Notes under the pieces: generated by a model | Seen by the model: only the letters and a program-made list of their open reading frames with translations | The model's database searches: none | What the model was told of the DNA's origin: nothing | Part shown: positions 27,456-36,017 of the stretch, one piece after another | Layout of the letters: every line of letters begins with the position of its first letter | How positions within the stretch are numbered: the stretch's first letter is position 1 | NCBI GenBank assembly: GCA_964505555.1 | Contig: CAZDIO010000117.1 | Coordinates: forward strand, 24,897-88,896 | Direction of reading: 5' to 3' | Source of the DNA: CAZDIO01 sp964505555 | GTDB lineage: Bacteria > Bdellovibrionota_C > UBA2361 > SZUA-149 > CAZDIO01 | Length of the DNA: 64,000 nt | Position numbers and translations under genes: made by a program

Positions 27456-28030
27456 TTTGTTGCCCCTACTTCAGCAATACAATTGCGATCGAGCGGTCTG
27501 AGCAGATCTTCAAGAAAGAATGCCGACAGTTGCGCACGATTCTCGAGTTTTGATTTCTGATATAAAGAGGTCGCTTGCTGACGCACCGTTCGTTCACTAC
27601 GTCCCCGAATCTCTGCAATTTCATTATGAGAAAACCCCTTAAGAATTAGCAATCCGATATCCCGCTCTGCTTCGGTCAAGTTCCATTCCTCAAACTGTCG
27701 ATCGATCGCCTGACCAAGTCCCGCCAATAACTGAGCAGCGTCGCTCTTCCATTTAATGGCATCGGCTCGCGATGTAATAATTTCACCCTTCAAAAGTCGG
27801 GTAACCCGGTCATGCTGTTTCAATATATTTCTCCAGAGAAATACCGATCCGGTCAACGAGGCGAAGATGATTGCAGCTTCAATTAAAAGGTGCGGCAGCT
27901 CAATACCGGAGAGTGAATCTTCAACCATATCGAATATTGCAAATAGAGCGACTGCCAATAGCGCGCCCGCAGCTACTTTGGAGTTCTTCTGACCTCCAGA
28001 TTCAGCACTTTCATATCCGTCAAACGTCAT
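27452..28030 (-). CDS. Membrane-anchored LuxR-type regulator
   Basis: 192 residues. Two predicted helices at about 17-35 and 47-66, a charged coiled region, and a C-terminal LuxR HTH (LTEAERDIGLLILKG at about 118, then GRSERTVRQQATSLYQKSKL). No receiver or autoinducer domain. The unusual membrane N-terminus suggests signal sensing in the membrane, perhaps of the lipid product. Transcribed first with the MMPL exporter (ATGA overlap). The intergenic palindrome at 28160-28172 is a candidate target. Confidence 0.85.
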   Translation of the reverse strand: MTFDGYESAESGGQKNSKVAAGALLAVALFAIFDMVEDSLSGIELPHLLIEAAIIFASLTGSVFLWRNILKQHDRVTRLLKGEIITSRADAIKWKSDAAQLLAGLGQAIDRQFEEWNLTEAERDIGLLILKGFSHNEIAEIRGRSERTVRQQATSLYQKSKLENRAQLSAFFLEDLLRPLDRNCIAEVGATK

Positions 28031-28206
28031 ATCAAAGGTCCCTAAGTCTTATTAAATACTGATTGAATTCTATATCCGACCAAACGCCGGTTGTCTTTAT
28101 TACACCGCCAATGCACTCTCTCGTCTAATAGCAATCTGTTTTACAACCTGCTTTAATAGCTTAGCAGCTAAGTCAGATTTGCACATTATCGACAGTTTTT
28201 CTAACT
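28031..28206. promoter_or_regulatory. Divergent control region with CTTAGCAGCTAAG palindrome
   Basis: The 176-base spacer separates the regulator-exporter pair from the polyketide operon. At 28160-28172 it contains CTTAGC-A-GCTAAG, a perfect 13-base palindrome centred about 40 bases before the FAD-oxidoreductase start. This suits an HTH-dimer operator. No strong -35/-10 pair could be assigned. Confidence 0.4.
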
Positions 28207-29436
28207 ATGAAATTCAAGTTTGACGTAATTGTTATTGGCGCATCGTTATCGGGATCCTCTGCGGCGCTTCATCTGGCTGATGCCGGAAGGACTATCTGTT
28301 TGATCGATAAAGCTAACTTCCCTCGGCCAAAGTCTTGCGGTGAAGGCCTCTCTCCACAGGGAGCGGCGATCATTCGAACTCTGGGACTCTCCAAGGAGCT
28401 CACCCAGGCACCACACCAACCTCTCTGTGGCTATACGATACACTGGGGCCAAACGATTGTCTCAATTCCGTATGCACAAAAAAATTATTCTCTTTCAGAT
28501 TGCACACCAGAAGAGACAGTAGACAATACCGTGGAGTTCGGCCTGGGCATCAAACGCCAAATTCTTGATGAGATGCTAGTAACCAAATGCCGTGATTCAA
28601 AACAGATCACTTTTTTTGATAAAAGTCCGGTAAGATCTATCACCTCATTATCGGATGGTTTTGATGTCGAGATCTCGACAAACAAATTTCACGCCCGACG
28701 ACTTGTCATTGCTGATGGTGCAAATTCTCCTTCATCTCGTCTGCTAGCTATTCCATCAACCGGAAGAACCTCTCCAAAAAAATCTGCTTTTACTTGCGGC
28801 TACCGCGGATCGTGGTCTAAGCCAATTGGGCATGTTCATATCCTAAACTACACTGGTATCCGGCTCTTTATCACTCCCGTTGGCAACAATGAAGTCTCGG
28901 TTGCGCTCCTTGCTGCCCCCCACGCTGCTCGCATCCTCAGCTCAGCAACCAAACGCGATCTTTTAATCTCCAATGCTTTTCAGGTAATTGGATTTACCCC
29001 CGGAGAGCTCCTTCAAAGCGGGGGATCGAGTAATATTGGTCATCACCGCAGACCCGCGCAGATCGGTGGCGCGTATCTTGTTGGAGATGCTGTTGAGCAA
29101 CTTGATCCGGTTGGTGGCATGGGCATGACTCATGCTTTATTCTCAGGGAAATTTGCCGCAGAGGCACTCGCCTCAGACCTCGCGGGAGCGTTCAGCCCAA
29201 AAGAAGCCGGGGCCAGGTATCAAGCCCAGCGTGAAGCTGCTGTTATTCCGCTTCGTGGCTTTACCCGAATGGTGGATCATGTATTTTTTCTTTCAGAATA
29301 TCTCCCACTTATACGACCCTTACTGGGATCAGCAATGAGCGTCTCAGCCAGCCGTGAAGTTCATCAATTAAAACGCATTTTGCCTTTTTCTGGCCTCACC
29401 GCAAAATGTCTTCTCTATGGAGCTGGATACCTATGA
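28207..29436 (+). CDS. FAD-dependent oxidoreductase (hydroxylase/geranylgeranyl-reductase-like)
   Basis: 409 residues. N-terminal dinucleotide motif DVIVIGASLSGSSAALHLAD with a preserved GxGxxG-like pattern, SCGEGLSPQGAAI, a middle substrate domain, VIADGANSPSS, and the second FAD motif YLVGDAVEQLDPVGGMGMTHA (about 295-315). It belongs to the group that includes UbiH-like aromatic hydroxylases, flavin halogenases and geranylgeranyl reductases; no halogenase WxWxIP motif is seen. The likely role is hydroxylation or oxidation of the polyketide ring. First gene of the operon; its stop overlaps the YceI start. Confidence 0.85.
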   Translation: MKFKFDVIVIGASLSGSSAALHLADAGRTICLIDKANFPRPKSCGEGLSPQGAAIIRTLGLSKELTQAPHQPLCGYTIHWGQTIVSIPYAQKNYSLSDCTPEETVDNTVEFGLGIKRQILDEMLVTKCRDSKQITFFDKSPVRSITSLSDGFDVEISTNKFHARRLVIADGANSPSSRLLAIPSTGRTSPKKSAFTCGYRGSWSKPIGHVHILNYTGIRLFITPVGNNEVSVALLAAPHAARILSSATKRDLLISNAFQVIGFTPGELLQSGGSSNIGHHRRPAQIGGAYLVGDAVEQLDPVGGMGMTHALFSGKFAAEALASDLAGAFSPKEAGARYQAQREAAVIPLRGFTRMVDHVFFLSEYLPLIRPLLGSAMSVSASREVHQLKRILPFSGLTAKCLLYGAGYL

Positions 29437-30092
29437 AAACATTTTTACGATTAGTGTTTTTTCTTACCTTGCTTTTGATTCTCAACTTCCCGCTTCCTTT
29501 TGGCAAGGCTGAGAATCTTCCGTCGCCAACAGACTCTCCCTGGTTTCTCCCCATTGAGTTAAACGACAACAACACCAAAATCTCGTTTGAGGTCGATTCG
29601 ACCTGGCACCGGATTCATGGCAAGACTTCTGGCATTCATGGACGCTTATGGCTCGAAGAGTCAAACGATCCCGGATCAATTCGTGGCACTATTTCAATTC
29701 CCGTCGGCCAGTTTGATACGAACAATTCAAGTCGTGATTCGCGACTCCGTGAAGTGATGAAAGCAGAAAAGTTCTCTGAAGTTACCTTCTCCCTTAATTC
29801 GGTTGAAAATATCTGCTCCCCTCAATCACTAATTGGAGATGATTCCTGCCTTGGAAACGCTACCGGATCATTATCGATTGAAGACCACAAAGAATTGGTC
29901 CCTGTGAATTTTTCAGTTTCGCGTTCTCCTACCGGTTTTGTAATCATTGGAACAGCAATCTTTAGCTGGCGCTCTTATCCAATCGTCGATCCCTCAATTC
30001 TCATTGCCAAGCTTGATGACCAGGTAACGATCTCTTTTACTGTTAACACGATCTCTCGTCTTTCGACTTCTAACCCAATAAATAAAAATTAG
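29433..30092 (+). CDS. Secreted YceI-family lipid-binding protein
   Basis: 219 residues from the ATG at 29433, which overlaps the previous stop (ATGA); a GTG-type start at 29406 is less likely. Signal peptide about 1-27 (FLRLVFFLTLLLILNF). YceI features: ISFEVDSTWHRIHGKTSGIHG, ISIPVGQFDTNNSSRDSRL, EKFSEVTFSL. YceI/TT1927b proteins are lipocalin-like periplasmic carriers of polyisoprenoid or isoprenoid quinones. Embedded in a polyketide operon it may bind the lipid product or its precursor outside the inner membrane; that assignment is inference. Confidence 0.85.
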   Translation: MKTFLRLVFFLTLLLILNFPLPFGKAENLPSPTDSPWFLPIELNDNNTKISFEVDSTWHRIHGKTSGIHGRLWLEESNDPGSIRGTISIPVGQFDTNNSSRDSRLREVMKAEKFSEVTFSLNSVENICSPQSLIGDDSCLGNATGSLSIEDHKELVPVNFSVSRSPTGFVIIGTAIFSWRSYPIVDPSILIAKLDDQVTISFTVNTISRLSTSNPINKN

Positions 30093-30103
30093 GATGGTTT
30101 GAA

Positions 30104-31147
30104 ATGAGTTTTCTCTCTTCTTGCTCAATAAGTATTCCAAAATATCAATACGGACTTGAGGAGCTGCGCGCCTCTGGAAAGGTGTGGCTTCGTGGGGACA
30201 CCGATCGTGAACTGCTATTTGATCGACTCCTCTCCTCTTCAAATGTATTACAACGCGGCTTTTCCATTCCAATGGAGAAGATCCTAGAACTCGGGGGTCT
30301 CCGTGAACGGAGTCAACTTTTTGAACAATTGGCGCCAGAGCTCGCACTTCCTGCAATAGAAAACGCGCTGATCGCAGCAGAAAAAGATCCTTCGGAGATC
30401 GACTGTTTGATCTTCACCTCCTGTTCCGTGCCCGCAATTCCTAGTGTCGATGCCGCACTTGTTAGGCGCGTGGGATTTTCACCACATATTCGTCGCCTTC
30501 CAATTTTTCAGCACGGTTGTGCCGGTGGAATAGTCGGACTGGAGCTGGCGCACGAACTTGCCACAAACGGACGAAACGTTCTTCTCGTATCCGTTGAATT
30601 ATGTTCGTTGCTGTTTCATTATGGAGATGTGCGCACCGGGCAATTAGTCGGGGGCGCGTTGTTTTCCGATGGCGCAGCGGCAGTTGTTATAACCCCTGAC
30701 GTTGGAGCGATTGAGATTCTTGCCAGCAGCTCCTGCTTGCTTCCAGATTCACGCCACCTGATGGGGTATGAACTTCAAGATGATGGTCTGCATTTACTCC
30801 TTGATCGCGAGTTACCTCGTGCGCTGGCCGACCATATTCCGAAGCTTACAAGAGCATTCCTAGAAAGAGAAAAGCTGACTCTCGATGACATTCCATGGTG
30901 GTTGTTTCATCCTGGAGGGCCAAAGGTTTTATCAAGCTTACAGCGCGGCCTAAATCTGTCTGATGCTAGCTGCCGTTTTGCAAGCGAAGTTCTCTCGACC
31001 CACGGGAACATGTCTTCAGCAACAATACTTTTTGTGCTCAATCGATTTCTCACTGAAGGAGTTGCCAAACCTGGAGAGCTCGTCGTGCTCTGCGGTGTTG
31101 GCCCGGGGCTTACTGTTGAGCTCGTTCTCTGTCGAGTGAACAAATAA
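30104..31147 (+). CDS. Type III polyketide synthase (chalcone/stilbene synthase superfamily)
   Basis: 347 residues. Catalytic triad visible: Cys139 in FQHGCAGGI, His269 in LFHPGGPKVL and Asn302 in STHGNMSSATILFVL; the C-terminal GVGPGLTVEL signature is intact. These enzymes extend an acyl-CoA starter with malonyl-CoA and cyclise to resorcinols, pyrones or chalcones. Bacterial relatives with lipid starters make alkylresorcinols. It lies 11 bases after the YceI gene and precedes two methyltransferases, so the product is probably methylated. An upstream thioesterase or acyl ligase is not present locally. Confidence 0.92.
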   Translation: MSFLSSCSISIPKYQYGLEELRASGKVWLRGDTDRELLFDRLLSSSNVLQRGFSIPMEKILELGGLRERSQLFEQLAPELALPAIENALIAAEKDPSEIDCLIFTSCSVPAIPSVDAALVRRVGFSPHIRRLPIFQHGCAGGIVGLELAHELATNGRNVLLVSVELCSLLFHYGDVRTGQLVGGALFSDGAAAVVITPDVGAIEILASSSCLLPDSRHLMGYELQDDGLHLLLDRELPRALADHIPKLTRAFLEREKLTLDDIPWWLFHPGGPKVLSSLQRGLNLSDASCRFASEVLSTHGNMSSATILFVLNRFLTEGVAKPGELVVLCGVGPGLTVELVLCRVNK

Positions 31148-31159
31148 CAAGACGATCAG

Positions 31160-31861
31160 ATGCCCATAAACGATCTTTCCATTTATCAAGATCACGCCGC
31201 GGAGTGGTGGAATCCAACAGATCCCCATTTTCGTTCACTGATTTCGGTTAATCGGTTTCGACTAGAGCTTATGAATCGCTGGGTTGGGTCACAAGAAGGA
31301 GCAACCGTCGTAGATATTGGTTGCGGGGGTGGATTGATTTCAGTCCCCCTCGATCATGCTGGGGCTCGAATTATCGGTATTGATATTAGCGATCGAAGTT
31401 TGGCTGTGGCCAAAACGCGCTCCTCTTTGCAAGCAACATACCTTGCAGGAGACGCTCGAAGCATTCCCCTTGCTGACGAATCTGCCGATTTGGTTGTTCT
31501 CGCTGATGTGCTTGATCATGTTCAGGATTATCACTTAGTAATTACTGAAGGGGCGCGAATACTTCGTTCCGGAGGACGTCTTTTTCTGACAACACTCAAT
31601 CGTTCCTGGTTTTCTTCACTGCTTACTGTTTTTATTGCTGAAAATCTACGCTTAATCCCTCCTGGAACCCATGATCCCCGAATGTTTATTAAGCCAAAAG
31701 AGCTAAAAACGATAGCGAGACGTGAATCTCTTTTTCTTCAGCAACTGACGGGAGGATTTCCAAAAATAGCACCGACATTGCGGAACTGGGCAATTGAATT
31801 ACGTGAAAGCCGCTCAACAGCAGTTTTTTATGCAATGCTTTTACAAAAACAGCAGGCCTGA
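31160..31861 (+). CDS. UbiG/UbiE-like O-methyltransferase
   Basis: 233 residues. The N-terminus DHAAEWWNPTDPHFRSL matches the family pattern before ubiquinone O-methyltransferase UbiG, followed by SAM motif VVDIGCGGGLISVPL (about 50), IIGIDISDRSL, ADLVVLADVLDHV and GGRLFLTTLNRS. Likely methylates a phenolic hydroxyl of the polyketide-derived ring. 12 bases after the PKS gene and one base before the next gene. Confidence 0.85.
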   Translation: MPINDLSIYQDHAAEWWNPTDPHFRSLISVNRFRLELMNRWVGSQEGATVVDIGCGGGLISVPLDHAGARIIGIDISDRSLAVAKTRSSLQATYLAGDARSIPLADESADLVVLADVLDHVQDYHLVITEGARILRSGGRLFLTTLNRSWFSSLLTVFIAENLRLIPPGTHDPRMFIKPKELKTIARRESLFLQQLTGGFPKIAPTLRNWAIELRESRSTAVFYAMLLQKQQA

Positions 31862-31862
31862 C

Positions 31863-32606
31863 ATGAATCGAAAACGACTTGTCGTTCTTGCTTACGGACT
31901 TTGCACCCATCTTACCTTTTTGCTTGCCGTTGGATTGATGTGCTTCTCACTCCATAATGGCTTGAGTGGGCCTGGTGCCATGTTTTCCATCCCTCGATAT
32001 ATTTGGGATCTCGCTCTCTTGCTTCAATTTCCGATCATTCATTCCTTATTGTTAACAAAGCAGGGACGCTCGATCCTTTCTGTGCGCCATCGCTCACAAA
32101 CAACAAGTAATCTTACAACGACCACATTTGCACTCGTTGCATCATTACAATTGATCCTCGTTTTTAGTTTATGGCTGCCAACTGGGGTCATGCTCTGGGA
32201 GCCAAGTCCTGGGGTGCGCCATCTGTTTGATCTGGGTTTCATTCTATCTTGGCTTTTACTTGGCAAATCGATGTGGGATAGCGATATCACCATTCAAACG
32301 GGGATCAAAGGGTGGCTATCTGTATTTAAAGGAAAGAAGCCGGTCTATCGGGGATTTCCCTCCGGCGGACTGTATCGCTTCTGTCGCCAACCGATTTATC
32401 TTTCCTATCTCTTGATCCTCTGGACGGGTCCTCATTGGACGCTGGATCGAATCTCTGTGGCTCTGGTTTGGGGAGCATACTGTATCATTGGAGCAATGAT
32501 GAAGGAGCGTAGATTTTTAGAAATTTTTGGTGGTGACTTTCTGCGTTATTGTGAGCGGGTTCCTTTCATGTTCCCTATTCCACTTCGGGTGCACACTCGA
32601 AAATAA
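31863..32606 (+). CDS. Isoprenylcysteine-methyltransferase-like membrane protein
   Basis: 247 residues. Multiple membrane segments (about 7-30, 45-60, 84-104, 122-137, 185-220). The C-terminal third has the SAM-binding ICMT/PEMT-like pattern: LYRFCRQPIYLSYLLI, MKERRFLEIFGGDFLRYCERV and PFMFPIP. Family members methylate lipophilic substrates in the membrane; SrsB of the Streptomyces srsABC phenolic-lipid operon is a comparable polyketide-tailoring methyltransferase. The upstream open frame to 31794 is discarded because the preceding gene ends at 31861. Confidence 0.8.
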   Translation: MNRKRLVVLAYGLCTHLTFLLAVGLMCFSLHNGLSGPGAMFSIPRYIWDLALLLQFPIIHSLLLTKQGRSILSVRHRSQTTSNLTTTTFALVASLQLILVFSLWLPTGVMLWEPSPGVRHLFDLGFILSWLLLGKSMWDSDITIQTGIKGWLSVFKGKKPVYRGFPSGGLYRFCRQPIYLSYLLILWTGPHWTLDRISVALVWGAYCIIGAMMKERRFLEIFGGDFLRYCERVPFMFPIPLRVHTRK

Positions 32607-32639
32607 ATGGGCTGTGCTTTGACTTTGTCTAAGTAAAAT

Positions 32640-35264
32640 TCATCTACTCATTACTTGGGCATTTTCTATAAGGCGGATAAACTCCTGCCTCAAACCGTCA
32701 GCGTCCTCGCCTTTACCGCTTCTTAGCACCGGTAAAACATCTTTGAGAGTATATGAACTTGCATGCTTACTTCCTCTGAGAATCTGCGCGGCGTAAACCA
32801 CCCCAGCAGCAAATCGAAAATCAACTGTGCTGTTTTGTAAGTCTCTTTTTATCTGATCTGCTTGAATGGGAAACTCAAGTTGCTCAGAGTGCTCTTTATT
32901 TGGCTCCTTAAATCGAATTTTTACAAACGCAACTTCATTTATATCTTCAGCAATCGGTTCTCGAAGCTCATTTTCGGCGGGCTGCTCTTCCTGTACCTTC
33001 TTTTGGTAGCGAAGTCCTTCATCGAAACTTTCGTTTGGTAACTTTTCTCCAACAAGAACAATCTCATAGAGCGCCGTCACAGTGTGGCCTGAGCCAACCT
33101 CTCCAGCATCAATTGCATCATTTTTAAAATCTCTTGCCTGAAGCTTTCGATTGTCATACCCCAGCAACCGATAGGCCTTAACCACTTTTGGATTAAACTC
33201 AATTTGGAGTTTGACGTCTTTTGCTACCGTTTCCATGGTTTGGGTAAGTTGTTCAACAAATACTTTTCGAGCCTCATCAAAGGAGTCGAAGTAAAAATAA
33301 TTTCCGTTTCCCCGATTGGCAAGTTGCTCCAGGTTTTTCTCGTTATAGTTCCCCTCTCCGACACCGATCGTGGTTAGGGTAATTCCTGATCGTCTCTTTG
33401 TTTCGATCATCTGCATTAAGTGATCAAACTGATACGTCCCAACGTTAAAATCCCCATCGGTAACGATAATGACACGGTTTACTCCCTCATTGGTTCGATT
33501 TTGTGAGGCGATATCATAGGCAAGATCTAGTCCGGCCCCCCCGTTTGTTCCCCCATTAGCAGAGAGCCCTCGAATTACTGAAAGAATCCGCTCCTTCTCA
33601 CTACCCCGAGTAGAAGAAAGGATCACCTGGGCATTGTTGGCAAACGTTACGATTGAGACTCTATCGGTAGCTCTCATCTCTTTAACAAGGATCTCCAGAC
33701 TTCGCTTTAATAGTCCAAGTTTGTTGTCTGCCATCATCGAACCAGAGGTATCGATGAGAAACACTAAATTCCATCCACTATCTTCATTTCGAACCACCTC
33801 TTTTGCTTTCACTCCGAGCTTTAAGAGGTATTTTCCTGGCGAAAAAGGAGAAGGTGCGATCTCAGAATTTACTGCAAACGGTTTTTCATGTTGTGAAGGA
33901 TAGTTATACGTAAAGGCATTAACAAACTCCTCCACCCGCACTGAATCTGCTGGAGGAAGTTTCCCCATCGAGAGAAAGCGGCGTGCATTTGCAAAGCTTC
34001 CTGTATCGACATCGATACTAAACGTCGAGAGGGGTTGGCTAGTTACAAGTTCTTGTGGATTTTCATCGTAGTGACCGTAAACCTCTTGCTCACTCGGCAC
34101 AGAAGGAACCGGAGGAATTGGAAAGCTCCGCCGGTAGTAATCATGTGGAGACGGCTCAACTATCGCTCCTCCTTCCCCACCATATCCTGCTGTCAATTCA
34201 TTAGCAGGAGGACTGTTTTTTTCATCCGTTGACTCTGCAATCCATTTCTTTCCTTCTAATCTGTATGATTTACTCCCGGCTCCATCACGATCTTTTAACA
34301 CCAATACTCCGTCGGAAGGTTGCCGTTGTTCGGCACTTGGCGCAAAACCTGTAAGCATGTCCATCCCTCCAATCGATGGGTTGTCTGCCGAAAGCCCAGC
34401 CGTAGCCTGAGCAGCCTGGCGCTGACCTTCCTCGTCTCCCACTAAAGAAAGACTCAGCTTACCGCTTGCTTCTGCCAATTGCAGACGTTGAGCATCCCGT
34501 TCGTTTACAAGGAGTGTCACCTTGCTAGAGTCCTCCTTTTTTTGTTCAGTGTTCTTACCTTCTGAACCAGCCGAGAGAACCTTTGCTGAACGGACAATGG
34601 TGGTAATTTTCTGATTCTTATCGCGATCGGTATAGGAGTACATAACATCTGCCCGCGTGCCGGGCTTTGAAAATCCTTCCGCTCCCGCCGTAGCACCAAG
34701 ATCGACGGTAATCGCACGGTGCCCCGGGGGAATTACTGGTGCAACCGGAAGAGTTGCTTCTTTTTCAGTTACAGCGTCCGGACTCTGATGAACATCTGAT
34801 TCTGTCTTATTTTTGAGAAGATCTTTACTTTTCTCCCTCTCATCTCTCTCTTTCTTCTCTACCGGAACTTGAACCCCAGAGGAAACAACAGATTTTCGAA
34901 TAATCTCTGGACTTGTTACTAACTCCCTTTGAGCAAGAAAAAGAGCGATACATGCCGTAGCTGCAACAGCGAGAGGGATTGGAAAGCCCTTTTTTGCTTT
35001 CTCTAGTATTCTCGAGAAAAGCTCTCTCCGACGCAAACTCTCACTCTCTAGCGCCTCCATCACCTGCACCCGAAATTCAGGCCCTACGGTGCGCACCTCT
35101 TCTGAAACAAACCGCTCCAATTGTAAGAGTTTTTTATACTGCGCCAGGGAGTCTCGACACTTTTCACACTCACCAAGATGCGCTTCGACCTTCTTTCGAA
35201 ACTCCTCAGGAAGAGTCTCTTCAATAAGTCCTAAGAAACTTTCTTCAACTACTTTGTGTCTCAT
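32640..35264 (-). CDS. Anti-sigma zinc finger + membrane helix + RcpC/CpaB-like + VWA (YfbK-type) fusion
   Basis: 874 residues. HxxxCxxC zinc-finger motif at His29-Cys33-Cys36 (HLGECEKC, zf-HC2 type), membrane helix about 93-112, RcpC/CpaB-like region about 181-275 (PPGHRAITVDLG, FSKPGTRADVMYSY, VTLLVNERDAQRLQLAE, GKLSLSL), disordered linker, then a YfbK-type VWA domain from about 395 with MIDAS DTSGSMM near 503, IVTFANNAQVI and IIVTDGDFNVGTYQ. The start overlaps the sigma gene stop (ATGA). Likely binds the co-transcribed ECF sigma and senses an extracytoplasmic signal. The CpaB-like region links it to Tad pilus assembly. Confidence 0.87.
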   Translation of the reverse strand: MRHKVVEESFLGLIEETLPEEFRKKVEAHLGECEKCRDSLAQYKKLLQLERFVSEEVRTVGPEFRVQVMEALESESLRRRELFSRILEKAKKGFPIPLAVAATACIALFLAQRELVTSPEIIRKSVVSSGVQVPVEKKERDEREKSKDLLKNKTESDVHQSPDAVTEKEATLPVAPVIPPGHRAITVDLGATAGAEGFSKPGTRADVMYSYTDRDKNQKITTIVRSAKVLSAGSEGKNTEQKKEDSSKVTLLVNERDAQRLQLAEASGKLSLSLVGDEEGQRQAAQATAGLSADNPSIGGMDMLTGFAPSAEQRQPSDGVLVLKDRDGAGSKSYRLEGKKWIAESTDEKNSPPANELTAGYGGEGGAIVEPSPHDYYRRSFPIPPVPSVPSEQEVYGHYDENPQELVTSQPLSTFSIDVDTGSFANARRFLSMGKLPPADSVRVEEFVNAFTYNYPSQHEKPFAVNSEIAPSPFSPGKYLLKLGVKAKEVVRNEDSGWNLVFLIDTSGSMMADNKLGLLKRSLEILVKEMRATDRVSIVTFANNAQVILSSTRGSEKERILSVIRGLSANGGTNGGAGLDLAYDIASQNRTNEGVNRVIIVTDGDFNVGTYQFDHLMQMIETKRRSGITLTTIGVGEGNYNEKNLEQLANRGNGNYFYFDSFDEARKVFVEQLTQTMETVAKDVKLQIEFNPKVVKAYRLLGYDNRKLQARDFKNDAIDAGEVGSGHTVTALYEIVLVGEKLPNESFDEGLRYQKKVQEEQPAENELREPIAEDINEVAFVKIRFKEPNKEHSEQLEFPIQADQIKRDLQNSTVDFRFAAGVVYAAQILRGSKHASSYTLKDVLPVLRSGKGEDADGLRQEFIRLIENAQVMSR

Positions 35265-35833
35265 CGCATACACCCCACAAGTTGGTCTTTTAGGAGAAGT
35301 CGTGCTGTGTTTAACCTCGAGCGCACCGTTCCTACCGGAATTCCTAAAATAGTTGCCGCCTCCTCGTATTTTTTGTTTTCAAACGCACAGAGCACCAAGG
35401 CTTCCCGATACTTCGGTTTTAAATTCGCCACAGCAGTTCGTAACTCGTCAATTAACTCCTGGTCATAAGGACGATCCTCTGCTTCAGCTATCCTCTCACC
35501 ATGTTTATCTTCAAACGTTGTCATCTTCATCTGAGTCTTGTACCGCTTTGATGAAAAATAAGAGTTCGTTACATTGAGCGTAATTCGTATCAACCATGTT
35601 GAAAAACTTGCTTCGAAACGAAATGAAGAAAGATTAAGATAGGCTTTAAGAAACACCTCTTGGGCAAGCTCCTTTGCGGTCTGCTCATCTCCAAGCTGTC
35701 TGACGATCATCGCAAAGACCTTTCCTTGATGAAGCTCCACCAAATGGCGAAACTCCTCCTTCTCTCCAGAGATAACTCTCCGGATGATCTCAGGTTCGGC
35801 TGCGCTTTCATCCCCGATTGAGGCTATCTCCAT
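35261..35833 (-). CDS. ECF RNA polymerase sigma factor
   Basis: 190 residues with sigma-70 region 2 (about 35-105: FRHLVELHQGKVFAMIV, AQEVFLKAYLNLSSF, FSTWLIRITLNV) and region 4 (about 135-185: LKPKYREALVLC, YEEAATILGIPVGTVRSRL). No region 1 or 3, hence ECF class. Overlaps the zinc-finger/VWA protein gene by four bases, the usual arrangement of sigma and anti-sigma. The target promoter is not evident in the window. Confidence 0.93.
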   Translation of the reverse strand: MEIASIGDESAAEPEIIRRVISGEKEEFRHLVELHQGKVFAMIVRQLGDEQTAKELAQEVFLKAYLNLSSFRFEASFSTWLIRITLNVTNSYFSSKRYKTQMKMTTFEDKHGERIAEAEDRPYDQELIDELRTAVANLKPKYREALVLCAFENKKYEEAATILGIPVGTVRSRLNTARLLLKDQLVGCMR

Positions 35834-36017
35834 AAACCTTTCTTACATTGCCTTTCGCTGCTTAGACCAATAAAAATAATAAGAGTTCGGTATACAAGTA
35901 ACCGGTTATGCGTATTCTCGAAATAATGAACGTTTTGGGGAGATTACTGGTTCTTTCTCCCTTATCTTCCTCATGGTAAATCATTGAGTTACTCCGTATG
36001 CTGCCCTCAATAAAATT

